From Alentia gelatinosa (Eukaryota > Annelida > Polychaeta > Phyllodocida > Polynoidae): a stretch of 64,000 nucleotides of DNA. A program made the position numbers and the translations under genes. The stretch covers positions 37,785,360 through 37,849,359 of the forward strand of contig OX465583.1 in NCBI GenBank assembly GCA_950022655.1, in the 5' to 3' direction. Under the pieces are notes generated by a model, which worked only from the letters and a program-made list of their open reading frames with translations, did not search any database and had not been told where the DNA came from. Shown here piece after piece: positions 9,704 to 22,700 of the stretch. The stretch's first letter is position 1. Each line of letters opens with the position of its first letter.

Positions 9704-10155
9704 TGTAATGGGAATGCCATCAAACCATATACTACTTTCATTATACCTCTCCCGTACTGGAGGAATGAAGTCACTGGTGGTGCCAATGATGTCACTTCCA
9801 GTGCCCCCCATCCCACCCCTTTAAAAGGGGTTGCAACCCCCACGTTCTCTCTCTTTGGTTACTGGTCACTGGTTGGAATACATAGGAAAGCACTACTCCT
9901 CGGATTTCTCTGTGACTTGTGACCTGGGAGCTATACATTATACTACAATTATACATTATACATCACTAATTCTCAAGGTAGGTGTGCTGGTCATTTTGTA
10001 ACATTGAATACAGAGATCATTTGATATTATTTCACTTGTTGTGTTCTTCTTTTGATAACTTCTGTATTGGACAGGCAGAACCCACCAATTACCTATTATC
10101 CTTGAAATACCTTTAAATAATCGGCCAAAACCATCCTAAAACCCTGTCCATTACA
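9704..10155 (+). repeat. Gypsy 3' LTR
   Basis: 452 bp beginning TGTAATGG and ending CCATTACA, an 8-bp terminal inverted repeat with canonical TG...CA ends. A TTTAAAAGG TATA-like box lies at 9820-9828. The five bases after it (GTTAG, 10156-10160) would be the target duplication; the matching left copy is outside the window. Confidence 0.88.
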
Positions 10156-10345
10156 GTTAGATGGAGGGGAGAAGGGATGGATTTTAATTCTTTCATTAAT
10201 TTGACTGTGCTGCAACATAGCCGAGTTGGACCATTTTACTTTCATTTGACGGAGGAGTGAAGGGGAAGTTGCCCGCCTGGCTGGGTGGACGGATACAGTA
10301 GAGGACGAGGGATGGGCAGAAGCACCAGTAGAGATGTATACTCAC

Positions 10346-13300
10346 TTAGGGACGAGGAGCAGATCAATGTGGCGACTACTCGTCATGAGCACCATGAGCG
10401 CTTTGAGCGCGCCCACCTGTAGATGAGCCACCTCGATCAGGTCCAGGTGACTGAAGCTCAGCCGCTCCTTCAACTTGTCCTTCTTGAGCTTCTCATCGAA
10501 GTCTCGCTGTGACCGGTCCTCCACAGTATCCGGAGTACTGATCGTCGACGTCCCTTCGCTGTCCTTGTCCTCCTTCTCCTGCTTCTCCTCCGTCGCCTCC
10601 TTGGGCAGCGACGTCGGCGGCTTGATGCTCTGTGACGTCACGGTTTCCAGGAGCAGCGCGGAGGTGGCGCCCTCTGGCGGGGTTAGTGCATGGTTCTGCC
10701 ACCAGGGGTCGTCGGCGGCGTCGTCCTCGTGGCGGGCGATGGGCGCGCGCGTCTTCTTCTTGTCGGCGTTGTGGTCGAGTGTCTCCTCGGGCGGCGTCGG
10801 GGCGTCGCCCGGGTCCTCCTGACCCAGCACCCGCGCGATGTCCGCGTCCAGACGCCGCTCCAGCTCCGTCTTCTCCGATGACGTCATCGGCTTGGCGTTG
10901 GCGGCGGTGGTGGGGGCGTCCTCACCCAGCGAGCCATGGCGCTGACGGCGCAGGCTGAGTGGGTTCAGAGAGATGTGCTTTTCGTCAGCGAGGAAGGTGA
11001 GTCGCATCAGGTCCTGCAGCACGTTGTGGGTGAGGCAGTCGAAGTTCTGAGAGTCGAAGGGCGCCGGGTCGATAGGGGTGAGACTTGACAGGACGGCGTC
11101 ACTGAGTGAAGAAGGCAAAACATGTGTTGTATGTCATTGATTGTTGTTACCTCAACCTACTTCGCTTGAGACTGCAGAAAATGTAAAGGTAACGATGTAT
11201 CGCGCAGATATGCTATAGAATATTCTTTGCCATTATTTCAAGCTTTGGTACTGTATCTAACTTATAAGGCATCAATAAAGGCATTGAGATAACAGGCTTT
11301 AGCAAGCGATATCTAAATTTAGATAATTCCAGCCCACACTATGAGATATCTCACGGTAACGAAACGCTTAAAAGATAATGAATCTACTCCCATGTTGCAG
11401 TTTTTCCTGTAGTGAAGTGTAAAAATATCACCTGTAAATACTGTATAACTTGTAGAATTACCTTATGGTGGCCTCGGAGTCGTCCCACTGCACCTTGGCG
11501 ATTGTGGCGCCTGGTTTGAGAACGCCCAGGAGAGTTCCCTTACGTCCTGTGGCGTGGTGGATACATCGGCCACCGATCCGCAGCCCACTGTCTACTCCGC
11601 CGATTATTGCCAGACTCGGCCACACCTATAGGGGACACATATTATATTGAGTATACAGCTGCTGTAAACACAGGCATTATTGGCAAATCATATGCTTATA
11701 ATAGACAAATACATATATATTATACTAAGTATACACCTACGGTGGACATTTTCTATTAAAGTACACAGACACAACTATATTAGACATGTATATTAGAGTA
11801 AGTATACACCTAGATTAATCCAATACATTATACTAAGTATGCACTTACAACAGACAAATGCCTTATACTAAAAATACACCTACAGTAAACAAATAAATTT
11901 ATATATATTACATGAAGTATACACAGACAGTAGACAATGAGATTATACTAAGTATACACATCCAGAGCACAAATATCATACCAAGTATACGTTCAAAACT
12001 CATGCAGCATATTGTATATAACTCATCTTCTTAGAGAGCTCATGTATCATGTTGTGTGTGTGGCTCATCTTCTTACAGATTGTCTGTATAATGTTGTGTG
12101 CATAACTCACCTTCTTACAGATTGTCTGTAGAATGTTGTGTGCATAGCTCACCTTCTTACAGATTGTATGAAGAATGTTGTGTGCATAGCTCACCTTCTT
12201 ACAGATTGTATGTAGAATATTGTGTGCATAGCTCTACTTCTTACAGATTGTATGTAGAATATTGTGTGCATAGCTCTACTTCTTACAGATTGTATGTAGA
12301 ATATTGTGTGCATAGCTCAGCTTCTTACAGAACTCATGTAGCGTATCCTCCTCGTCCACAGCTCATGTATCATGTTGTGTGTGTGGCTCATCTTCTTACA
12401 GATTGTCTGTAGAATGTTGTGTGCATAACTCACCTTCTTACAGATTGTCTGTAGAATGTTGTGTGCATAGCTCACCTTCTTACAGATTGTATGTAGAATG
12501 TTGTGTGCATAGCTCACCTTCTTACAGATTGTATGTAGAATATTGTGTGCATAGCTCTACTTCTTACAGATTGTATGTAGAATATTGTGTGCATAGCTCT
12601 ACTTCTTACAGATTGTATGTAGAATATTGTGTGCATAGCTCACCTTCTTACAGAACTCATGTAGCGTATCCTCCTCGTCCACATCTGGTGTTCGTGGCTC
12701 ATCACCTGCAGAGCTCTGCGTCAACTTTCTCATCTCCTCCTCCTTCTCTAGCTGAGCGTCCTTACACATGACGTCTATCAGGTCTGTGAATGAAGAGAGC
12801 GGCACAATGTTAACCAAGTACAAATAGACTTCACAGACATTCACAAGTTAGTTTGTCATTTCTCAATGGGAATTCTTTTGGAGTTGTTAAGATTTTCTTT
12901 TCTTATTTTATAAACGCCAACAAAATCCAAGATAAGCCTCTAAATATTGTTTGATCCCCCCCCCCCCCCCCCTCCGAAAACGAAAACCCTTCAGAAATTA
13001 GTTGGGAAACATCCCTGACATATCTACTATCATAAAGTTAACACACCATCGGTTGCCCTGTCTTCAGATTTATTATGTGGACGTCTTTACAGCGCAAGCC
13101 AATAAGCACCACCGACACCCCCACCGGGAACGCCAACAGGAGAACATTTTGAACCATTTATTCAGATTTATACTCAGCTTTACATTTCCTTCGACTTGGT
13201 CTATAGGACTTGCAGATTGTGGATTCTGCGCTAATGCTGGTTAATCAGCTCCTATAATCAGTGTACTGCCGTAATGGGACGTCTGTTTGTGTATGTGATC

Positions 13301-13759
13301 AACCCAGACCTCTACTAGAATCTGCCGTTAAATCCGTGTGGATCTCAATACACACAGACAACATATTCCTATAGACTCACCTGACTTCTCACTATTGGTT
13401 GGGGAAGGCTGTTCCTGCTTCTGGAGGAGGTGACCTCCAGCCTCCCCGGCCTCGCCTAGCTTGGCGGACTCCTCGCCGTCCTCGCCTTCAGCATCGCGGG
13501 GCGGGTCGGCGGGCTCGTCGGCCGCGCCGCCCTCCTGCGCCGCCGACAGCGTCATGATGATCTTGACGAGGGAGTTGACGTTCGACAGCGAGGCGAGGAT
13601 CTCCTTGTTGATGGCCGTCCTCCAGGCGCCGTGACCGTGCAGCGCGCGTACGAGGCTGACCAGCGACTCGGCGAGCACGGCCGGGCTGGGCGCGCACAGC
13701 GGCTGACCCGGCAGCAGGGTCCGCGGGGCGCCGCGCACCTGCATGTCCGTCAGCTTCAC
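10346..13759 (-). CDS. HERC1: HERC1 exons 34-37: post-SPRY region
   Basis: Exon 34 continues from SPRY ([18 protein letters not shown]) and ends in an acidic, low-complexity tail. Exon 35 (140 nt) is charged. Exon 36 has [20 protein letters not shown], a strongly conserved HERC1 block. Exon 37 (756 nt) has [15 protein letters not shown], a long disordered acidic stretch, and ends [13 protein letters not shown]. It finishes in phase 2 at a GTGAGT donor, so coding continues towards base 1. Intron 35 is almost entirely splice-junction minisatellite. Confidence 0.9.
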
Positions 13760-16700
13760 CTGGCGAGGAGTCACAAAACGGTGAATAAAATAAAACAGAC
13801 TAATATACTGTATATTAAGTATATCCCTTATTTAATTCCTGAAATTGAGGTACTAAAAGACTTCAAAGAAAATTTAATTGTATAGCTGACCAAATGACAC
13901 CATTATTGTGTTTACTAATTTTTCGTTCTCGGATTGTTTATCCCAGTTGGAAAATATTTCCTCCTCTCCTTCACTTGCGGTAGTGAGCGCTACACGAAAC
14001 ACATGAAACTATTATTGTGTCCTGGAATTTACAAAACAAGTACACTAAAACTACCCTGTTAAATATATTGTTGTGCACAAAAAGAAATCATGAATCAATA
14101 GAAAACGTTTTTATACTTGACTCTATAATGCCCATCCTGCAATATCATATTTATAGTTATTCTTTGTGCTTATGACATCATTATTGATATCAGGTCCATC
14201 ATTTTTGCTACCACTAACCATGGCAATTGTTTACTCCGACAACACTGAGTTAGTGAAAGCACAATAAGACGTGATAGTGTAAACTACCACCTCATATTGT
14301 CTGATAAATCTTGCATGGGCTTTTTAAGCATAGGAAGATAACTATTGTATTTAGCATGTATAATTCTAGATAACCCGCCCTAAAAAAAAGAAGAAAAAAG
14401 ACAACACAAAAAGAAACTAGACTAAGTTTGAAAAGCCGGTATATCTTTAATTTGTACATTATCCAATGTTCAACCAGGTGATTATTTACCTTTTCACCGG
14501 GGTTGCTGCTGTAGAACATGACACAAGGATAAAGCTCTGTTACATCCACATCTTCGAAGGCCACCTGTGGGTCCTGGTGTAGCAAGAAGTTGTCAAGGTT
14601 ATTTTCATTTATAATTAGACATGGAATAATTTTACACATGTATAATATGTATTATTGCCGAAAATATTGAAGATCCATTCTTAATTTACCATATTTGGTA
14701 TTGGATACTAAATGGTATTGGATACTAAAGCCTCACCTCACATTGATTCAAAATCTATGAATATCTGACGAGGCCAAAAAAAAAAAAGAGTGCTACCTCG
14801 AGCTAGATGCGAATGGATATTTAACGATACTAATTCGATAAAAAACACAATAAGTATAAGGCATGTACTTACCTGGCCGTTCTTGCCAAAGGCTATAGTG
14901 CGTGCGTCCATATCGAGTACACAGGTGATGTAGTCGCCCTGAGTGAAGCCGGGCAGAGTGAGGGCCTGTTCACCGTTGTGGTAGAGGTTACCGCTGTAAG
15001 CGCGGTACAACCACATGTCGCCCGTCGTGCGGTGACTATAGTCCGTCACTGGCCACTTGGACACGCCCACACACGTGCCTTCATTGCCGCTTTTCTCCTT
15101 TACTATCAGGAACTGGGCAAGGAACGGAACAAGAACTGTGTATAGGTAGGCATATATGGACACCTCTGTGGAGGTTGTCAATAAGGAGCCATTCATGTTT
15201 CCTTAAATCCTAACTCCAGGGTAGATGAAAAAAACAAAAAAACTATAAAGGCTCCCCAAAAAGCCACCCAAATACAGTGGAGACTACTGGCGAGTATTAT
15301 CTTATTGAGAAACAGTTGAGTTCATGGGCCTTCCATCATATCAGTTCCACCTACTAAAGAGAATTCAAAAAGTAGTTAAAAATTTCATATTCTCGGAAAT
15401 GGTCCAACAGGTGTCTTATGATGATGACTAACTCACCTTCCACTGGTAGCAGCCTGACGTAATGGGCGGAGCACCGAGCCCATAACCGCGCCCGCCTGCG
15501 CCGTGCACCAGCGTATGTCCGTTCTCCACCTTACAGTAGAGACACTTATCAGGATCGAACGACGCCTCGTGCATCGCCATCAGATCCTCCGCGTTGTCGT
15601 AGTCCACCACGGAACCCACAGACGGGGAGGGCGTCGCCTCCGGGGAGCCCGGCTGGTTGTTCTGGTTGGTGTTGGCGGGAATGGGCGGCACGGGCGGGGC
15701 GGTGGACGTGGGCGTCTCGGCGCCGGGAGTGGTGGCCGTCGGGGCGGCGGGCGGCACGGGGGCGGCGCCCGTCGACTTGGCCAGTTGCTGGAGCTGGAGC
15801 TGGAGACGGTGCTCCGTGTGACGCACCGCTTCGTGACTCTGTACGGAGGGCTCGTCCCAGAAGCCGGAGGAGAGGAAGGAGAAGAGCATGCTCGTCACCT
15901 GTCAACCATGGATATCACACATGGAGGTTAGAAAAATGCAATACAGGAATGCCAACGAGATTCTTATAGAAGAAAGTACACGCACTAACAAAAACAGAAA
16001 AAAAAACATTAACATATTCTTCTGAGCACTAATAAACTAGTACAACGATATAAATAATATTTTCATACGCTATGATTCAGGATCAATATACATATAATTT
16101 GAAAAAATGATCTTCCCTCATGTCCCTCCTCCCTGTTGGGGGTGGGTGGGCAAGGAGTGAGGTTCTCTTCTTTTTGGAGTTTGAGAAATTTACTTTTTGT
16201 GGGAAAAAAATTCGTTGGTCACGAAGCCGCCTTGTCTGCACACCTTCAATATACATATAAACAAGTCTACAATCGAGCATTCAGCAGCGATGACCTTGGA
16301 CAAATTTGCAAAGCTGATTACCTGGTGTATGTTCTCCTTATCGGTTTCACTAGCGCTGGGCAGAACAATTTGTAGGAGTTGAATCGCCAGCAGCCTCGAT
16401 CGGATACTTTTGACAATAGGTAAACCTGTATAAGAGAAATCGTACGAATCATATTATTATGATATTCTACTCTTAAAACAAGTATTCAAAAGTGGAGGTA
16501 AAACAGTAATTCAAAGGTTGAGTAAAGTTGCTTTAATCCTTAGGTCCTTTTCCACTGTTACCGAAAATTTGGTTCGGCCTATAACTTTTGCCTATAACCA
16601 TATATAGACAATGCACTTTTACTAATCACTTCAAAAAAACATGAACAAAATCTCAATATGTTTATGTCACTCTTTAATTTTCCAGATTAAACTACTTCTC

Positions 16701-19700
16701 GTCTGACATCGTTGAACAATCCGTCACTTCATGCACATATATATATATAGAAGGCAAGTTCAAATTTCATCAGACCTTTAATGTAACAACCATTAAGGAG
16801 TAATCCATCCACTCTAAGATTCCCCTGGATCTCGGTACTGCTCAGTGGTGATTCGGCTTTAGCCACTAGGAAACTTCACTTCTCCTTTATTCACACTTGA
16901 CATTGAAACAACCCTGACCTGTGTCCTTGTTGACGTCTATGACGGAGATGAGTAGTGTGGTCCACTTGGCGGTGGCCAGCGCCGCCCGCACGCCGGCCGA
17001 CGACGCCATGCGACGTAAGAACACCAGCAGGTCGCCCAGAGCCATCTCACTCAGCCGGTTTGGATCACACGGCCACCCTGTAGTGATATCATATGTATAT
17101 GATAATTAATCATTACAAAAACCACTAGAAAAGATACGTCCAGCCAAATTTCTGTCTTAATACGGTTTTAATTATCGTGCGGTTTTCTACTACCTGGTTA
17201 TAGAGTGAATTTCAAACTCTCCAATCATTTTACAAAGATGTAGAGTGAGCTTCAAACTAAAACCTCTTAGAATGAGCAAAAATGATCACTTTAAACCTGG
17301 GTAGGGAATGAGCATGTAGGTAATATTGTCTATCCACAACATATGCTGAGGATGAGATTAATTTTCTTCAGTATAGATTAAATACACATTGGCAAAATAT
17401 TTGCAAAAAATTAAACAAGCCTCACCTTGTAGTAGAACGGTGGGCTCTTTATTTCTGCTCCTGTCCACGCTCTCCGGTCTGTCCAGCTCCCCTGTCTCCT
17501 CCTCTCTACGCCGCACATCTCCGTCCTCCTTCTCTCCCTCCACGACGTGCTCTCCCTGCACCAGCTTCTCCTCCTCCACCGGAGTTTCCGCCGCCTCGCT
17601 CTTGGCCTCCTCGCTCTCCTTGTCCTCCTCGTCTTCCTTGCCGGACTCCTCGGATGTCTCCTGGAAGTCAGCCTGGCTCGTGGAGAGAGACGAGACCTCA
17701 GTCTCCTCGCCCTCTGCGTCGCCGCTCTCCCGGGCACCGCCGTCCTCAGTCGCGGTCGGCAGAAGGGACTGGACGATGTTAGACAGCTGGTCCCAGAGAA
17801 GGTCAACTAGGGCTTGTACCACCTCACTGGATAGGTTATCGGCATAGATCCTACAGTAGGGAAAAAGATAGGTTATCAATATAGATCCTATAATATAGAG
17901 AAGAACGGTTAACAACATAGATCCTATATGATTTAGAAACAAAAGGTTCTCAATATAGATCCTACAATTTAGAGAAAAAATTGTCGGCATAGGTCTTATA
18001 GTTTAGGGAAGACAGGTTATCGATATAGATCCAATAATAAAGATAAAACTAGTCATCAACATGAATCTTAAAATACAGAGAAGACATGTTATTGGCATAG
18101 ATTAAAAAATGTATAGATATGACTAGTTATTGACATGGATCCTATAATAATACAAAGACTGGTTATCAAAATAGATCTACCACGACTAAGATGACAATAT
18201 AGAAAAAGAAGACAACTTATTGCCATAAATACGACACTGCAGAGAACATTGCTAATCATCCTCGAATATATCAGAAATCCTAAAATACACAGAAGACATG
18301 GTTTTCAACTTTAAACTATCTTTATCGTTATCGTATCATTCGAAAGTAAAGCCTAGTCAGAAAACTCACCCCACGGTAACAGAGAGGATCTGCAGCAGGC
18401 GCACGCTGGCCACCTGCACCAGGTTGGACTGGTGGCCGCGCGCAGACAGGCAGTAGAGAGGTGCCTGGCACATCTGGGCCACGGTGGTGGGGCTGCCGCA
18501 GAGCCGGGCGAGCAGCGGCAACATGCCGCACGACACGGCATGCGTCACGTCACACGGCTCGTACTTGACGCTCAGCGCGAACAGCGTTAGCAGCACCTCA
18601 CGCTGTGCCGCTCCTAAGAATGAACGGAAGGGGTATATTAGCCCATTTCATACTATGCTCTTTATTCATTTTAGATACGTGTATAGGTAAGTTAGGGTAT
18701 TGAAACCAGACCTAGATAAATATCAAATAATAGAAAAGTGGGGTGCAGGTGAAGAATTTTATCAAGAGTTTATTAGCCCATTTCATATTATGCTCTTTAT
18801 TTTTTTAGATACTTGTATAAGTAAGTTAGGGTATTGACACCAGACCTAGATAAACATCAAATATTAGAAAAGTGGGGTGCAGGTGAAGAATTTGATCAAG
18901 AGTTTTTCTGTGTATCAGGTATTTCAATGTTTTCAAAGCCTACAATTTTAGCTGTAATTTCGAAGATTTTAACTTTTATACCTCTAAACTCAACCATTGC
19001 ATATTTCATGAATCATCCAAATCAAGCATACGCTTTACAATCCATATGTACATCTCTAACATATGCTTTCTGCTTATAACAGTATTTTAGTTCTAATAGC
19101 TCTATTTACCTTGGTCTGCGTTCTCTTTAGTTGCTAGGCCTGCCACCAGGTGGCCGTAGATATGGTGGACCACCTCCTGGATGGCGGTCTGAATCGGGCG
19201 GCTGGAGGCGCGGATCCCGTCCTGAAAGTAGAAGAAAGCAATACTTTATCACCAACTCTATAACTATTGTATTTTCTACTCCTTCAATGTTTCTGAGTGG
19301 TCTTTACTGCGGGACACTGCAATGTGGTTATCCTTCTATTATAAAAGGACAAACACATTCATTCATTTTCTGTCCTGAGCTACCTTGTCGAAATGTAGAC
19401 GCTAGAATAAGAATATCAGAGGGATCATTTTCAGGTCAACTGGTAATGGAGGAACTAAATAGCACTACTTTAAACCTCATCTGGTATTGGTGGATCTATA
19501 TATAGCATCACTCTAAGGCTCAGTTGGTAGTGGTAAATATGCATAGCATCACTCTAAACCTAATCCGGGATTGGTGGATCTATGTAGCATCATTTGAAGT
19601 CCACTTGGTTGTAGCAAATCTAAATAGCATCACTTTGAGGCTAACCTGGTAGTGGTGGATCTGGGTGTTGGTGGTGAGGTCAGACTGCAGACTGCCCAGC

Positions 19701-22700
19701 CCGAAACACCCCGACACCAGCTGTAAGTACACTGACGTCAACAGCGGCGTCTGGTTCCGCCATGTTGATGACGTCACAGTCCAGGGTAGACCCGACACGC
19801 GCAGGTCGCGGTCTGAGCACAAGATGTCGACGATCTGCCCCAACGCCCCCAGGCGACACTGAGATGAACGAAAAAGGAGTTATAAACTTATAGACAGAAA
19901 ATACCAAGTCAAGACAACACAAATCAAAGTTCAGGAATGCCAAAGGAAATTTGATGTTGGAACTATTTATCATACTGAGACTCCTATTTTGACGATTTTT
20001 ACCATTATTCATCAAAATATCATATTGTGACTCATACCCCTATTTAGATTACCACGAAGCCCATAAAATAGATGTCTCACAAGGAGATCACAGTTTGATT
20101 CGACAATCTTCCGTAAGCACTACAAGCCTGGATAGAATGTGGTAATCAATGAGTGATGATGTGGATCATTTTGGACATTCGGAGCTTCGTCAATGAGAGT
20201 TGCCACATCAACAGTGAACTTGATCGTGTCATGCAAATTTTCGGTATTCTAAATCCCAATGGTTCCATATGAAGAATACATTGCCAATGAACCTGAGCCA
20301 CAAATAAGGTTGGATTGGGTTCTTCTTCAAAGTCCCCCATGAATATATTGGCGTAGGTGGGGCCACCCGTGTCCCAAATGCAGTACATGCGACTTGAAGG
20401 TAAAGTAGAAATTATTCATGGTGAGAACTTGCCACAACAGGTGTCAGATATTTTGGTTGGAGGGCTCAGAGAATTGACTTACTGTCAGATGACCTCGGTT
20501 AGGGGAACTAGACTACAAAATTGTTTAAGCACTTTAGGCTTGTAGTATTCAATATTGCGTCCCAACAGACGGCCGTTTTATGTATTGCTTCAACCTAGTT
20601 GGTACCAAATTCAGTTAGATTCAATGTATGCAAGAGACACTGGTCAGGGACTAAAATATAAATTCTAAAATAAATTGAGCACACATACTCGTGCGCGCTC
20701 CTGTTGCTGCTCCATGGCGGCCAGCATGACGGGCGGCTCTGACCTCCTCTCGCCGTCCTCCAGCACCGTGCCCGGCAGCTCCACGGGGCTCTGACCACAC
20801 ACGTAGCGCGCCAGGTCCTCACACACCGACTGCACGCTGGGGCTGATGACGTGTAAACCGTCATCTGACGTCACGTCCGGGCTCTCCAGGGGCGCCCCCG
20901 TCTGTTACAGGATGAAAAATTGTATAAATAACTTTTTTCTTTTCCATCATTATATTGAAAATCTGAGTAAGAAAGTGAGATAGTTGCTAGTGGACTCGGA
21001 ATAGTATTGGGTGCATTATCGAAATTATGAATAGAGGGAAACTATGTTCCGGTGAAAGGAAGTCAAAGTTACGAGGTGAGGCTTGGAAAAATTAGTGCCC
21101 AAGGCCTTGGCCGCGGGCAGTAATTTTTCCAAGCCTTACCGAGTAATTTTGACTTCCTTTCACTGGTACTTGGTTTCCCTATTCCTATATAATGTGATTT
21201 AATAACGATAATTAGCGTTATTTGCTCATCCACCATCAAACCTGAAGCCAGATCCAACCTTATCGAGTAACTTGACACTTTATGTTTACTCCCCACTGCG
21301 CTTTTCATATGAATTTTGTAAGAGACAATCTGATTGGTCTAAATGTCAACCTTGGGTAGTATACGGCAACCTTGGGTAGTATACGGCAACCTTGGGTAGT
21401 ATCCATAAGTTACTCCACCCCCCCCCCCCCCCAGAACGTGGTGTAAGCATAGAGAGTACAGCCATAGGTATATAGGAATAGATAATACAGCACGCAGATT
21501 CGATAGGCATGGTTTCCACGTGTCAATTACTCCAGAATTCTGATACAAAATTCCATGAGTTTTACATGATTTTTCCAGGTCATTTCCCAAATTTCCAGGC
21601 GTCCCATACGAGATTACTGGATAGCATTTTGGTGGCTGCCATAAAGGTCGGCAGTTAAGCCCAGAGGTAATCCTCTTGTTGGGGCTCGGGGGCAATGTCC
21701 TTGAAGCTCCTAGAATTTGAGCTATTACTTATGAAGGTGTTTCCATGTGTTCATGTTTTACAAATTCCAATGATGGACATCTTGACAAGTAAAATATTTA
21801 ACTATCTTTTTTTCTTGAGTGAATGTCTGTAATGTGAAGCCGTCGGTTGTGAAATTACCAATTTTCCAGGTCTAAAAGTAAAATTCCGACCACATTTCCA
21901 TGCTTTTTCCAGGTCGATCTTATTTTCCAGGATTTCCACATTTTCCAGGTGATGTGGGAACCATGCAGTAGATATCAACTATTACTCTCATCAACTGTTT
22001 AAAGGTATATATAAACAAACTGAGAAATACCCACCAGGAGGCTTGGTTGTCCCACTTGTCCTGTGTACAAGTTGCTTGGTTTCGGGGTGTCTGTTACAAG
22101 ATTAACATAGTTGGAATCATAAATGAATACTGTACGACAGCGGCCAGCAAGGCAGGGTTAATAAAAGGTCTTGTCTTGACCACTAATATATATTTTGGCA
22201 AGTAAGGAATTACGGTTCGGACCTTCTGAGACAAAAGTTGGGTGGTTAAAACTAATCAATTCCATTAACTAATTCATGCAAATTATGGGTGCCCAATAGT
22301 ATATAACCTTAGGAGGCGTTGAAAACGGAACGGTCGATACAGTTGTGTTAAAGGCTTCGTTTAGCTTTACATTAACACATACTTTGGACATTGATTGTTT
22401 TCCCAAACTTTCTTATTCAAAGGGAGAACGGGGCACATTAACACATACTTTGGACATTGATTGTTTTCCATGCTACCTTGAGACCATGTTTTTAGGAAAA
22501 GAATACTTTAAAAAAAAAAAAAGATTTCTGAAATCAAAACTCCGTCTTATAAAGCATTTCAGTAATAGATTATCAGAAAGCCATAGTTAGTATTCAAGAC
22601 GTGACCCGCTGGGCTCTGGAACTGCGCATACTGAATTTGAAATTAATTCAGGAAATATGTTGTCAGTATCTTTGGATACGACTTGCTGCAAAAGAAAAGT

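Larger units (their letters stand above)
1..10155 (+). mobile_element. Ty3/gypsy LTR retrotransposon, 5' part outside window
   Basis: The frame is open from base 1 to 1860 and encodes the end of RNase H plus a full integrase. Non-coding internal DNA, a polypurine tract (9686-9703) and a 452-bp LTR (9704-10155) follow. The Penelope-like element at 2219-8284 interrupts the non-coding part between pol and the LTR; the 14-15 bp duplication flanking it shows where the gypsy sequence rejoins. Without that insertion about 1.75 kb lies between the pol stop and the LTR, and I see no env or chromodomain there. The next HERC1 exon upstream is at 10346 on the other strand, so the element probably sits antisense in a HERC1 intron. 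The 5' LTR, gag, protease and most of reverse transcriptase are outside the window. Confidence 0.9.

Noticed and set aside
12022..12650. Regularly spaced repeats resembling a CRISPR array
   Set aside because: The units are contiguous 42-bp tandem copies with no unique spacers, in a eukaryotic intron, and they contain the neighbouring exon end.
12098..12771. Open frames with 14-residue repeats on both strands ([14 protein letters not shown] and [13 protein letters not shown] types)
   Set aside because: They are translations of the intronic 42-bp minisatellite. Its length is a multiple of three, so stops are avoided in several frames.
15503..15931. 142-codon plus-strand frame rich in Gly and Arg
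   Set aside because: It is the antisense of HERC1 exon 31, whose GC-rich Ala/Pro stretch keeps the complement open.
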